Assembly: GCF_016405985.1 (NCBI RefSeq)
Contig: NZ_JAEFCF010000013.1
Location: forward strand, 1-64,000
Reading direction: 5' to 3'
Source: Paracoccus sp. IB05
GTDB taxonomy: Bacteria > Pseudomonadota > Alphaproteobacteria > Rhodobacterales > Rhodobacteraceae
Length of the DNA stretch: 64,000 nucleotides
Below are positions 27,356 to 35,348 of this stretch, in pieces (positions within the stretch are counted from its first letter, which is position 1; each line of letters starts with the position of its first letter). Position numbers and translations under genes: made by a program. The notes under the pieces are model-generated. The model was not told the DNA's origin. It saw only the letters and a list, made by a program, of their open reading frames with translations, and did no database searches.

Positions 27356-27524
27356 GATTTTCTCCCGGTTGAAACAACGCTTTTTGCGAACAGCTTTCCC
27401 CGGTCCGGCCGGAGCGCCGCCTGATTGCTTCTATCTTAGCTCTGGAGCCTGGCCATGGGTCAAGGTGATTTTCTGGCCCCCGCGCTTACCCGGCGTTTAC
27501 CCGGCCCTTGTCTGGTGGCGGGCG

Positions 27525-27989
27525 TCAGCCCCCGCGTGCGAGAACCAGCGCATCGACGTGGTTTCCCCCGGCGCCGTGGTAATAGTTCCGGCGGCGGCCT
27601 GCCTCGTGAAAGCCGGCGCGGGTGTAAAGGGCGATGGCCTGGGCATTGTCGGCTGCGACCTCGAGAAACAGCGAGGTGGCGTTGCGGGTGCCGGCCTCGG
27701 CCAGAAACCCCGCGACGAGGCATTCGCCAAGACCCTGACGGCGGTGCCGGGGATGGACGGCCAGCGTCAGAAGTTCGGCCTCGCCCGCAATGGCCGCGCC
27801 GATCAGAAAGCCCGCGGGCTCCTGATCCCGCGCTTCAGTCAGAAGGAAGACATGGGGCCGGGAGAGAAGCCCGGCGATTTCCCCCGCGCTCCAGGGGCGC
27901 GGTATGGTGAAAGAGGCCGCATGGATCCGCGCGAGGCTTTCGGCCAGGGCGGTGGGCGTGTCTGGGGCGACGGGCTCAGCCATCCGCAT
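27525..27989 (-). CDS. rimI: Ribosomal-protein-alanine N-acetyltransferase-like GNAT protein
   Basis: A GNAT acetyltransferase of about 154 residues. Visible motifs are the beta-strand GFLIGAAIAGEAELLTLAVH and the acetyl-CoA-binding pattern RHRRQGLGECLVAGFL (R/QxxGxG/A). The closing ALYTRAGFHEAGRRRNYY is typical of RimI. RimI acetylates the N-terminus of ribosomal protein S18 in E. coli. The start overlaps the tsaB end, and tsaB-rimI pairing is widespread, so the assignment is supported by context. A start at 27983 or further upstream is also possible. Confidence 0.85.
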   Translation of the reverse strand: MRMAEPVAPDTPTALAESLARIHAASFTIPRPWSAGEIAGLLSRPHVFLLTEARDQEPAGFLIGAAIAGEAELLTLAVHPRHRRQGLGECLVAGFLAEAGTRNATSLFLEVAADNAQAIALYTRAGFHEAGRRRNYYHGAGGNHVDALVLARGG

Positions 27990-28710
27990 CAAGGGGGGCG
28001 TGATCCGCGCTTGCCGGGTGGTCGGCATCCAGAATCACCGGCGGCGGGTCAGAGGGCGGCGCGGCATCGGGAGGCCGGACATAAAGCGGGGCCGGTCGTG
28101 CGGTCTGTGCCAGGCCACAGGCGAATTTCCACACTGCAACCTGTGCCAGCCGGCCGGGAATATTCTCCAGCTCGCAGGTCAGGGCGCGGCCCGCGAAAGG
28201 CGCTGCGATCTCGTCGGCGCGGTGGCCGGTGACCTGCATCCGCCCCGGCATCGCAAGGTCGGCGGGCGGGCAGGCGGGGTCGATCAGCCGGGGGGCGGCC
28301 TGGGCCGCGCCATAGCGGAAAGGCTGGACATAGGCCTCGCCACGCGGGGCGGGGAGGCTCACAAGCTCGGCCGGATGGGAATGGGGATGGGCGGGGTCGC
28401 GCATCATCTCGAAACTGGTGACGCCGGTCTGCGGCAGATCAAGCCCAAGCGCCAGCCCGCGCGCGGCGGCGACCGCAATGCGTATTCCGGTGAAATTTCC
28501 CGGGCCAACCCCCACCGCCAGCGCGGCCAGATGCGCCCAGGGCAGGCCGGCCTCGGCCAGAAGCTCTTCGAGCATCGGCATCAGCCGCTCGGCCTGGCCT
28601 TTCTGCATCGGTTCAAAGCGGGTAAAAAGACCCTGCGGCGTAACCAGAGCGGCCGCGCAATGCGCGGCCGATGTGTCGAAAGCCAACAGAGGAAAACGCG
28701 CCTCAGCCAT
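27976..28710 (-). CDS. tsaB: tRNA threonylcarbamoyladenosine biosynthesis protein TsaB
   Basis: An ASKHA-fold partner of TsaD and TsaE in making t6A37 on ANN-decoding tRNAs. The 244-residue protein opens LLAFDTSAAHCAAAL and carries AERLMPMLEELLAEAGLPW, then VGVGPGNFTGIRIAVAAARG, the diagnostic TsaB stretch. The C-terminal third is Pro/Ala-rich and variable. It is translated together with rimI (14-base overlap). Confidence 0.92.
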   Translation of the reverse strand: MAEARFPLLAFDTSAAHCAAALVTPQGLFTRFEPMQKGQAERLMPMLEELLAEAGLPWAHLAALAVGVGPGNFTGIRIAVAAARGLALGLDLPQTGVTSFEMMRDPAHPHSHPAELVSLPAPRGEAYVQPFRYGAAQAAPRLIDPACPPADLAMPGRMQVTGHRADEIAAPFAGRALTCELENIPGRLAQVAVWKFACGLAQTARPAPLYVRPPDAAPPSDPPPVILDADHPASADHAPLDADG

Positions 28711-28731
28711 CAGGGGAATGCCGGACGCGGA

Positions 28732-29295
28732 TCAGGCCGCGACCGGGCGGACCTCGGTGACTTCCGGGATGTAATGGCGCAGCAGGTTCTCGATCCCCAT
28801 TTTCAGCGTGAGGGTCGAGGAAGGGCAGCCGGCGCAGGCGCCCTGCATATGCAGATAGACAATGCCGCGATCAAAGCCGTGGAACGTGATGTCGCCGCCG
28901 TCCTGGGCCACTGCCGGGCGCACGCGCGTGTCCAGCAATTCTTTGATCTGGCTCACGATACCTTCATCGGCGCTGTCGAAATTGGCTGCATGACCATCGC
29001 CCGGACCTTCGCCGTCGATCACGGCCTGGCCGGACTGGAAATGCTCCATGATCGCGCCAAGGATCTGCGGCTTGATATGGGGCCATTCGATCTGATCGGC
29101 CTTGGTGACGGTCACGAAATCAGACCCGAGGAAAACCCCGGTCACGCCGCCCGCCGCAAAGATACGCCGCGCCAGCGGCGATTTGGCCGCCGCTTCGGCA
29201 TTGGGGAAATCCGCGGTGCCAAGTTCCAGCACGGTTAGGCCGGGCAGGAATTTCAGCGTCGCCGGATTCGGAGTGGATTCGGTCTGGATGAACAT
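28732..29295 (-). CDS. NifU-family iron-sulfur scaffold / carrier (Nfu type)
   Basis: A 187-residue protein. The N-terminal Nfu_N domain opens MFIQTESTPNPATLKFLPG and contains RIFAAGGVTGVFLGSDFVTV. The C-terminal NifU domain has the Fe-S ligand pair in GACAGCPSSTLTLKMGIENL. Such proteins carry 4Fe-4S clusters to apo-enzymes. It lies upstream of tsaB-rimI on the same strand, 22 bases away, and may be cotranscribed. Confidence 0.9.
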   Translation of the reverse strand: MFIQTESTPNPATLKFLPGLTVLELGTADFPNAEAAAKSPLARRIFAAGGVTGVFLGSDFVTVTKADQIEWPHIKPQILGAIMEHFQSGQAVIDGEGPGDGHAANFDSADEGIVSQIKELLDTRVRPAVAQDGGDITFHGFDRGIVYLHMQGACAGCPSSTLTLKMGIENLLRHYIPEVTEVRPVAA

Positions 29296-29439
29296 GGTGC
29301 TTCTCCGACTGTATCAGCCGGATATGGGGCCGGCGGGGCCACAAGTCAACCGCGCGCCGGCGTGTAAAACCCCTGCTTAGCGCGGAATGCGGCAATGGGG
29401 GCGTGCCCGGGGCCAGATCGCCCGCTTGGCAGCATTGTT

Positions 29440-29604
29440 TCAGGCGCGGTCCGAGCCGAAATAGGCATACATCTCGTCCAGCGCATTGAGGGGCGCCAGC
29501 TGCACCGGGGCCGGTTTCCGGCTGGGGGTGGTATAATAGCTCTGGGCCGGATCCTGCGGCACGAGGACGGCTTTCAGAAGATCGACGGGGCGTTGCACAG
29601 ACAT
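29440..29604 (-). CDS. Small uncharacterised protein (54 residues)
   Basis: A short gene reading MSVQRPVDLLKAVLVPQ, then AQSYYTTPSRKPAPVQLAPL and NALDEMYAYFGSDRA, with a stop at 29440. The ATG at 29604 has AAAGGA eight bases upstream. An in-frame ATG nine bases before it (MHDM) overlaps that site and is less likely. The sequence is balanced, not repetitive, with a plausible terminal helix (LNALDEMYAYF), so I judge it coding. Similar short proteins exist in Rhodobacteraceae as far as I recall. No function is known. Confidence 0.6.
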   Translation of the reverse strand: MSVQRPVDLLKAVLVPQDPAQSYYTTPSRKPAPVQLAPLNALDEMYAYFGSDRA

Positions 29605-29754
29605 GTCGTGCATCCTTTGGTAAATGTCGCCTCCCGCCGGAAATATAGGTCAATGCTGCGATGCAGAAAACCCGCCGCTTCCGCAGGGCGGGGTTGCATC
29701 TGCGGCATGTCTTCCCTTACGGCAGCCGCCAGATACGGATCAGATAAGCCCGGC

Positions 29755-30177
29755 TCAGATAAATCCGGTCTGGCCGAGCACCACCCAGACAAGATAAAGC
29801 GCGGTCGCAATCAGCGTCGCCCCGACCGCAAGCGAGCCGAGATCCTTGGCATCGCGGGCAAATTCAGACCAGTCCGGCGAAAGATGGTCGACCAGCACCT
29901 CAAGCGCGGTGTTCAGCGCCTCGACGGCAGTCAGCACCAGCAGGAAAATCGCGAAGCCGAGCAGTTTGACGAACCCGACCCCCCAGAGCGCGAGGCCGGC
30001 AAGCACGATCAGCCCGATGGTCAGCTCCTGGCGAAAGGCGCTTTCGCGCAAAAGCCGGCGGAACCCGGCGGCGGAATAGGTCGCCGCCGCCAGAAGATGG
30101 GCTAAGCCCGATTTGCGCGGCGGCTTCTGGTGCGGCGGCGTTCCGGCGCCGCCCTGCGGTATCTGCTGGCTGGTCAT
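29755..30177 (-). CDS. dgkA: Diacylglycerol kinase (DgkA family)
   Basis: Small inner-membrane kinase that recycles diacylglycerol to phosphatidic acid. The 140-residue protein has a 20-residue hydrophilic N-terminal extension and then the DgkA core: LRESAFRQELTIGLIVLAG, two helices, and the signature TAVEALNTALEVLVD, then FARDAKDLGSLAV with a third helix. Trimer formation and the Glu residues of the active site are as known for E. coli DgkA. It is divergent from mntP. Confidence 0.9.
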   Translation of the reverse strand: MTSQQIPQGGAGTPPHQKPPRKSGLAHLLAAATYSAAGFRRLLRESAFRQELTIGLIVLAGLALWGVGFVKLLGFAIFLLVLTAVEALNTALEVLVDHLSPDWSEFARDAKDLGSLAVGATLIATALYLVWVVLGQTGFI

Positions 30178-30344
30178 ACGTAGTCGCCTTTCGATGTGAC
30201 TTAACGCCCCGGGGCTTTCGCCGGATGCTGGCTTTTATGCCCGCGATTGTCCACCCGCTGCGACGGGCATGGCGGCCCAGATGCAAATGAGTTTCATTGT
30301 AACATAATGATTTTGCTTTACTTTTTATCATGACGCACCTATCT
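30178..30344. other. Divergent promoter region of dgkA and mntP
   Basis: This is part of a 355-base gene-free gap, and the rest is the manganese riboswitch. It holds an AT-rich island at 30281-30330, unusual for this genome, and the palindrome described separately. No small open frame with a ribosome site was found. Confidence 0.5.
30286..30298. promoter_or_regulatory. Palindrome upstream of mntP, possible Fur/Mur-type operator
   Basis: AATGA-GTT-TCATT is an exact inverted repeat in the AT-rich stretch ATGCAAATGAGTTTCATTGT. The TGCAAAT-like core resembles Mur/Fur-family sites of alphaproteobacteria. It lies about 60 bases before the riboswitch. Binding is an inference. Confidence 0.35.
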
Positions 30345-30468
30345 GGCCCGCATCGGGGAGTAGCGACTGCCAGGTCATGGCAGGGGCGTATCAACACTCT
30401 CGCCCGCAGGGAGATCCCGGGCGTGGTGCGTCCGGCCCGGGTCACCTGGGTCATGCAAGACCGTGCTC
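30345..30468 (+). ncRNA. yybP-ykoY (manganese) riboswitch upstream of mntP
   Basis: The conserved GGGGAGTAGC (30355-30364) is followed by a short stem (CTGCC/GGCAG), the second conserved loop GTATCAACACTC, a GC-rich arm (CCCGGGC/GGCCCGGG), and the terminal GCAAGACC. These are the recognisable elements of the yybP-ykoY family, which binds Mn2+ and switches on manganese exporters. It ends about 65 bases before the mntP start. I see no obvious terminator hairpin with a U-tract, so control of ribosome access is as likely as control of transcription. Confidence 0.85.
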
Positions 30469-30532
30469 TGGGCCTCAGGCCCGTTCACAATCCCGGCGTC
30501 ACGCTGCCGGATCCAAAGGACAGGAGACCCGC

Positions 30533-31090
30533 ATGTCCCCCTTCACCATCGGCATTCTTGCCGTCTCGATGTCTGTTGATGCTTTTATCGCTTCGCTCGG
30601 GCGCGGCGCGGGCGAACAGCGGCCGGGGCTGATGCGCGCCGTAAAGACGGGCGCGATTTTCGGCGCGGTCGAGATGGTCACGCCGCTGATCGGCTGGGGG
30701 CTTGGCATGGCGGCGAGCACCTGGGTTCAGGCGGTGGATCACTGGATCGCCTTCGCGCTTCTGGGGGCGGTGGGGGCGCATATGCTGTTCCAGGCGCTGT
30801 CACGCGGGGCAGATGAGGCACCGCCGGCCCAGGGGCTGCGCGCGACCGTGCTGACCGCGATCGGCACCTCGATTGACGCGATGGCGGTGGGCGTGTCGCT
30901 GGCGCTGCTGGAGGCGAATATCTTTGTCATTGCCGCAGCCATCGGCTTCACCACGATGGTGATGAGCGCCTCGGGCCTCCTCGCCGGTCGCTGGCTCGGC
31001 CGCAGTTTTGGCCGGGTGATGGAGACGCTTGGCGGCCTTGCCCTGATCGCGATGGGCGGGCTGATCCTTTTCGAACATCTGACAGGCTGA
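30533..31090 (+). CDS. mntP: Manganese efflux pump MntP
   Basis: A 185-residue inner-membrane exporter with six helices. It carries the paired aspartate motifs of the family: MSVDAFIASLGRG near the N-terminus and TSIDAMAVGVSLALLEANIF in the second half. These form the metal path, and the protein protects the cell from excess Mn2+. The ATG at 30533 has AGGAGA eight bases upstream. The riboswitch in its leader fits direct induction by manganese. Confidence 0.95.
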   Translation: MSPFTIGILAVSMSVDAFIASLGRGAGEQRPGLMRAVKTGAIFGAVEMVTPLIGWGLGMAASTWVQAVDHWIAFALLGAVGAHMLFQALSRGADEAPPAQGLRATVLTAIGTSIDAMAVGVSLALLEANIFVIAAAIGFTTMVMSASGLLAGRWLGRSFGRVMETLGGLALIAMGGLILFEHLTG

Positions 31091-31130
31091 GCCCCGCCCT
31101 GCGCGCTGAGTTCTGACGCTTGCCAAAATG

Positions 31131-31156
31131 AAAAACGGGCCCCGGGGGCCCGTTTT
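31131..31156. terminator. Bidirectional terminator between mntP and the protease gene
   Basis: The perfect hairpin AAAACGGGCCCC / GGGGCCCGTTTT has A and T runs on its two sides and lies between convergent genes. Confidence 0.85.
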
Positions 31157-31181
31157 GCGCCTGGGAGCTGAGCCTTGCGGC

Positions 31182-33086
31182 TCAGCGGTAGCATTGCACC
31201 GGTACCACGGCGGCGGCAAAGGCGTCTGGCAGTTCGCCTGAAAGATCACCGCGTATGCCTTCGCCCTGGGGCCGCGAGATGCGTTCCCTGGCAAGGAAGG
31301 TCAGAAGCGGCCCCGAAGGCACCGCGAAATTCATATTCTGCGGCAGGGTGCCGGTTTCCTCGAGCATGGCGATGTCATCAACGCGGCTCACCACCACACC
31401 GATCACCGCGCCCTTTTTGTTCAGAAGCGGGCCGCCCGAATTGCCGGGCTGCACCGGTGCCGTGATCATCACCCGGTTTGACGACCCGTCTGCGCCGCGC
31501 AGCGCCGAGACATTGCCCGAGGTGACAGTCAGCCCCTGATCGAGGCTGGTCGAATAGGGGTAGCCGAGCGTGGTGACCGTCTCGCCCAGTTTCGGAACCT
31601 CCAGCGCCGAGAGCTTCAGCCAGGCGCCGGTGTCGATCGCGCCGCCCAGCACCGCCACATCCAGCGTGGTATCGGCGGCCAGCACTTCCAGCGCGCTGCC
31701 GTCGGCCATGCCGATGGCAGAACAGCCCTCGATCACATGGGCGGCGGTGACCAGCGTGGTCGGCGCGATATAGAACCCGGTGCCCGAACTTTTCAGCGTG
31801 CCATTGACTTTCGGGCGCGGGGTTTCGGCTACGGCTGCGACCTTTGGCGCACCAGCTGGCGCGGCGGGCTGTCCTTCGGGGGCGCGGATCGGGGCCGGGC
31901 CGCCGGGCGCAGTGCCAAGTTCCGCCGGGCCGGCGGCAATGGCGGTGCCGGGATCGGGCGCATCGGGCAGACCCGGGGCCGGGGTGCCCAGCCCGCCGGG
32001 GGCGGGCCCTGCATCTGCCGTTGCGGTTCCGGGTGTGGAGGTTCCGGGCGTGGCGGTTCCGGGTGCGGGGGTGCCAAGGATCCCATTGGCCGGCGCATCG
32101 CTTGCGGGCGGCAGATCTTCGACCAGATCGCCCGGAATGTCTTTCGGCAGGGTCGGCTGCGATGCTTCGGGCGGCAATGTGGGGATTGACTCCGGTGTGG
32201 TTGGCGAGGTCACGGCGGATTTGCCGGGGCGCTCCACCTGATCCTCGGCGCGCGGCGCGGCCGCAGCCGCTGCGGTGGGCGGTGCAGCCCCTGCGGTGCC
32301 ATTGATCACCTGGTCGATCACGCCGCCCGGCGTCCAGATCAGCGAGGCCGCGCTGGCATTGCCCGTCACCGTGGTCCCGGCCAGCAGATTGACACGGAAA
32401 TATCCCTCTTCCGTGGTTACGAAATTCATCGTGCTCCACAGCCCGTCATGCAGATCAGAGCGGATATAGGCGGTCATCTTATTGTCGAGATCGACCCAGC
32501 TGATCATCGTCTGGTCATTGGAGAACTGATAGGGCTTGGTGTCCGCCCGGGCCTTGCCGAGAAACCAGTCATGATCGGATTTCGCATCGGCCAGTTTGCC
32601 TTCGCGGATGATCAGCGAGATGCTTTTGTCCTTTGAGAGATATTCCATCTCTTTGGCATCTTTGACCTCTTCGATCAGCCCGAACGGGAAGAGGTAAGAG
32701 GTATTGGCGATGGGCGAATAATTCAGCTGCCAGTCGTTCCTGACCCGTTCATCTTCAAGAAACATCACGAGGTCTTTGATATCGCTGAACTTGGGCACCG
32801 TCTCGCGCCCCGCAGTGCGGGTCGCGTATTTCACAAAGGCCTGCTGGGATTGATCGGTCCAGATCCCGTCCACCACGCCGAAGAAATCGCCGGTCCAGGC
32901 CAGCGAAGCCTGAAGCGTCGCGGTGTCCTCGCGGCTCAGCTTCGTGGCATCGAAGGGGTGTTCCAGCCAGGACTGCGCGCGCGCCATTCCCGGCAGGTGA
33001 ACCAACATCAAGATTGGCAGAAGGGCTGCGATCAGCAGAAACCGGAGTGACATCAGGGACAAGCGCATCGCAAAGCACTCCGGCAA
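31182..33086 (-). CDS. Secreted trypsin-like serine protease with N-terminal extension
   Basis: A 634-residue protein. The signal peptide is LRFLLIAALLPILMLVHLPG. An N-terminal domain of about 230 residues has no family I can name (LEHPFDATKLSREDTATLQA onward, with a peptidoglycan-binding-like start). A Pro/Ala/Gly linker of about 150 residues contains repeated GTATPG-type units. The C-terminal S1-like domain has the triad His450 (TAAHV), Asp476 (TTLDVAVL) and Ser550 (QPGNSGGPL). It lacks a PDZ domain, unlike DegP. A periplasmic or cell-wall-associated role is inferred. The start near 33086 could be a few codons later. Confidence 0.85.
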   Translation of the reverse strand: MPECFAMRLSLMSLRFLLIAALLPILMLVHLPGMARAQSWLEHPFDATKLSREDTATLQASLAWTGDFFGVVDGIWTDQSQQAFVKYATRTAGRETVPKFSDIKDLVMFLEDERVRNDWQLNYSPIANTSYLFPFGLIEEVKDAKEMEYLSKDKSISLIIREGKLADAKSDHDWFLGKARADTKPYQFSNDQTMISWVDLDNKMTAYIRSDLHDGLWSTMNFVTTEEGYFRVNLLAGTTVTGNASAASLIWTPGGVIDQVINGTAGAAPPTAAAAAAPRAEDQVERPGKSAVTSPTTPESIPTLPPEASQPTLPKDIPGDLVEDLPPASDAPANGILGTPAPGTATPGTSTPGTATADAGPAPGGLGTPAPGLPDAPDPGTAIAAGPAELGTAPGGPAPIRAPEGQPAAPAGAPKVAAVAETPRPKVNGTLKSSGTGFYIAPTTLVTAAHVIEGCSAIGMADGSALEVLAADTTLDVAVLGGAIDTGAWLKLSALEVPKLGETVTTLGYPYSTSLDQGLTVTSGNVSALRGADGSSNRVMITAPVQPGNSGGPLLNKKGAVIGVVVSRVDDIAMLEETGTLPQNMNFAVPSGPLLTFLARERISRPQGEGIRGDLSGELPDAFAAAVVPVQCYR

Positions 33087-33246
33087 CGGGCTGAGGGGGT
33101 ATTTTCACACCATGCTGCCCTGAAACCGGCGCAAAGCAAAGGCGTTTCAGCGCCTTTTGCGGTCATGATCTCCTGATGTGATCATGCAGAGCGGGGCGTT
33201 TCCAGGGGCAATCCTGCGCCTCAGGCCCATCCGGATCGCGAATCGC

Positions 33247-33702
33247 TCAGGTGATCTTCTCAAGCGTTTCTTTCGACATATCGCCGGGCACGATGGTGAT
33301 CGGGGTCGGCAGGCTGCCCGAATTGCGGCTCATCGCAGTGACCAGCGGCCCCGGGCCGGATTTGTCGGTTCCCGCGCCCAGCACCAGGACGCCGGTTTCC
33401 GGATCTTCGCGCATCTGGGCAAGGATCTCGGTCACCGCATCGCCTTCGCGGATCACCAGTTCAGGGGTTACGCCCTGTTTGTCGCGCATCCATTTGGCAA
33501 AGACCTCGAAATGCGCCTCGATCCGCTCGCGCGCTTCGGCCCGCATCAGATCTGCGACGCCCATCCAGTGCTGGAACTCCTCGGGCGGGATGATCGAAAG
33601 GATCGTCACGCCGCCACCGGTATGGGCGGCCCGGAGCGCCGCATAACGCATGGCATTGAGGCATTCGCGGCTGTCATCCAGCACAACCAGGAATTTCCGC
33701 AT
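33247..33702 (-). CDS. Universal stress protein (UspA family)
   Basis: A 151-residue cytoplasmic alpha/beta protein. It starts MRKFLVVLDDSRECLNAMRY and contains the nucleotide-binding loop VLVLGAGTDKSGPGPLV, close to the GXXGXXXXXXXXXG(S/T) pattern of ATP-binding Usp proteins. It ends with the PITIVPGDMS strand. It is a single gene with no evident operon partner. Confidence 0.88.
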   Translation of the reverse strand: MRKFLVVLDDSRECLNAMRYAALRAAHTGGGVTILSIIPPEEFQHWMGVADLMRAEARERIEAHFEVFAKWMRDKQGVTPELVIREGDAVTEILAQMREDPETGVLVLGAGTDKSGPGPLVTAMSRNSGSLPTPITIVPGDMSKETLEKIT

Positions 33703-33810
33703 CCGATATTCTCCTGCTTGGATGGATCAATTCTGGAACGGCGGCGGGGGAAATGGCAAGCGTCTCTGTCGTGATTGTCGGGTAAGGCCGTGATAAAGCC
33801 GGAGGGCGTC

Positions 33811-34269
33811 TCAGCCCTCGCGCATCAGGAAATGCCCGGTGCCCTGGGCAAAAAGCCGTTGCGGGTCCTCTTGCCAGGCTTCGACATGGACCGAGGCATA
33901 GCGGCGGCCTGAGCGGTTGATGCGGGCGCGGGCAAAAGCATCGCGCGGCTGGCCCGGGCGCAGGTAATCCACCGTGATATCGATGGTTTTCGGCAAAGCG
34001 GGCAGGGTGTCTGCTGTAAGGGAAGCCGGCAGGATACGGCCCTGGTGCAGCGCGTTCCAGACGAGGCCGGTGATTGCGGTCACCTCAAGAAAGGCCGCCG
34101 TGACCCCGCCGTGCAGCGCCGGGATCAGCGGATTGCCGATCAGATCAGCGCGGTAGGGCAGCACAGCGGTCAGTTCCGCCCCGGCAGTGTCGAACCGGAT
34201 GCCGAGAAAGCCCAGATAGGGGATCCGGGCCACGACTGTCTCAAGGAGCGGCGCATATTCACTGGTCAT
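33811..34269 (-). CDS. PaaI-family hotdog thioesterase, copy A
   Basis: A 152-residue single hotdog domain. [20 protein letters not shown] contains the characteristic HGG motif, followed by the dimer helix; [19 protein letters not shown] is the second conserved strand. Such proteins hydrolyse acyl-CoA thioesters. The start overlaps the next thioesterase gene by four bases, so the two form an operon. Confidence 0.85.
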   Translation of the reverse strand: MTSEYAPLLETVVARIPYLGFLGIRFDTAGAELTAVLPYRADLIGNPLIPALHGGVTAAFLEVTAITGLVWNALHQGRILPASLTADTLPALPKTIDITVDYLRPGQPRDAFARARINRSGRRYASVHVEAWQEDPQRLFAQGTGHFLMREG

Positions 34270-34745
34270 CGCGGATCATCCGGCAGGGTGCGGGCCACGT
34301 CATCGCCCCTTTCGAAGGTAAAGGCACCCGTGGCCATGGCGACCGGGCGTGTGCTGTCCTCATCGCAGGCGGTGACGCGCACGAAGGCGACCGAACGGGT
34401 GACATGGTGGCATTCGGCACGGGCGCGGATCGTCTGGCCCGGCGTTGCGGGGCGCATATAGTCGATCCGCAGATCCAGCGTCGCGGTCGAGCGCGGCCCG
34501 GCCGGATGCGCCATTACGGCCGCCCCCGAAGCCGTATCCATCAGCGCCGAAACCGCGCCGCCATGGATCACCCCGGTTGCCGGATCGCCGATCAGCCGTT
34601 TGTCCCAGGGCATGGAAATCACCGCTATTCCGCCGCCGATCTCCTCCAGGCGGAGCCTCAGCGCCTTTGCATGAGGCAGCGCCTCGATAAAACGGTGCGC
34701 GATGGCGAGTGTGTCGGAAGCAGTGGGGGGGGCGGTCTCTTGCAT
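34266..34745 (-). CDS. PaaI-family hotdog thioesterase, copy B
   Basis: A 159-residue hotdog protein with [20 protein letters not shown] and [20 protein letters not shown]. It is related to copy A, but the two are far from identical, so this is an old pairing of paralogues that may work as a heteromer. I chose the ATG at 34745 ([10 protein letters not shown]) rather than an in-frame ATG 12 codons earlier. It is divergent from the MerR gene. Confidence 0.82.
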   Translation of the reverse strand: MQETAPPTASDTLAIAHRFIEALPHAKALRLRLEEIGGGIAVISMPWDKRLIGDPATGVIHGGAVSALMDTASGAAVMAHPAGPRSTATLDLRIDYMRPATPGQTIRARAECHHVTRSVAFVRVTACDEDSTRPVAMATGAFTFERGDDVARTLPDDPR

Positions 34746-34912
34746 GGGCCGTATCAAACCGCTCTGGCCGGGGCGTTGCAAGGGCCGGGGGGAGCGTTCG
34801 GCCCCGCGATGACGCAGCGTCAGTGATTTTCGCGGTGCCGTCGTGCCCCTTCCCCCGGAAGGCTTGCCATTTCGGCCTGGTGCACCCTACGATCTGCCGG
34901 GCGGAGGGCCTA

Positions 34913-35311
34913 ATGCCGGATCAGATTCGGATCAGTTTCAAGGAGATGTGCGCGACATTCGACGTCACGCCGCGCACGCTCCGCTATTACGAATATATCG
35001 AATTGCTGGCCCCGGAACGCGAGGGCCGCGCGCGGTTTTACACAGCGCGCGAGGTCGCACGGATGAAGCTGATCCTGCGCGGGCGGCGGTTCGGCTTTTC
35101 GCTGGAAGAGATCCGGCAATGGCTGCTGATCTATGGTCGCAAGGGCGAGCGGTCGCAGCTGGAGGCCTGGCTCGGCATGGCCGACCGTCAGTTGCTGGAG
35201 CTGGCGCGGCAGCGCGAGGCGCTTGACCGGACCATCTCTGATCTGCATGCGCTGCGCGAAACGGCGGTCGCGGAAATGGCGCGGGATGAGGGCGCAGAAG
35301 CAGAAGACTGA
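34913..35311 (+). CDS. MerR-family transcriptional regulator
   Basis: A 132-residue regulator. The winged helix-turn-helix is ISFKEMCATFDVTPRTLRYY with EYIELLAPEREGRARFYTAR, then GFSLEEIRQWLLIYG, followed by a dimer coiled coil (QLLELARQREALDRTISDLH). It has no Cys-rich metal loop, so it is not a metal-sensing member. Divergence from the two thioesterase genes suggests it controls them, possibly in response to an acyl-CoA or organic acid. Confidence 0.85.
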   Translation: MPDQIRISFKEMCATFDVTPRTLRYYEYIELLAPEREGRARFYTAREVARMKLILRGRRFGFSLEEIRQWLLIYGRKGERSQLEAWLGMADRQLLELARQREALDRTISDLHALRETAVAEMARDEGAEAED

Positions 35312-35348
35312 GAGGCGCAGGGGGGGGGCGGCATGATCCCCCGGATCA

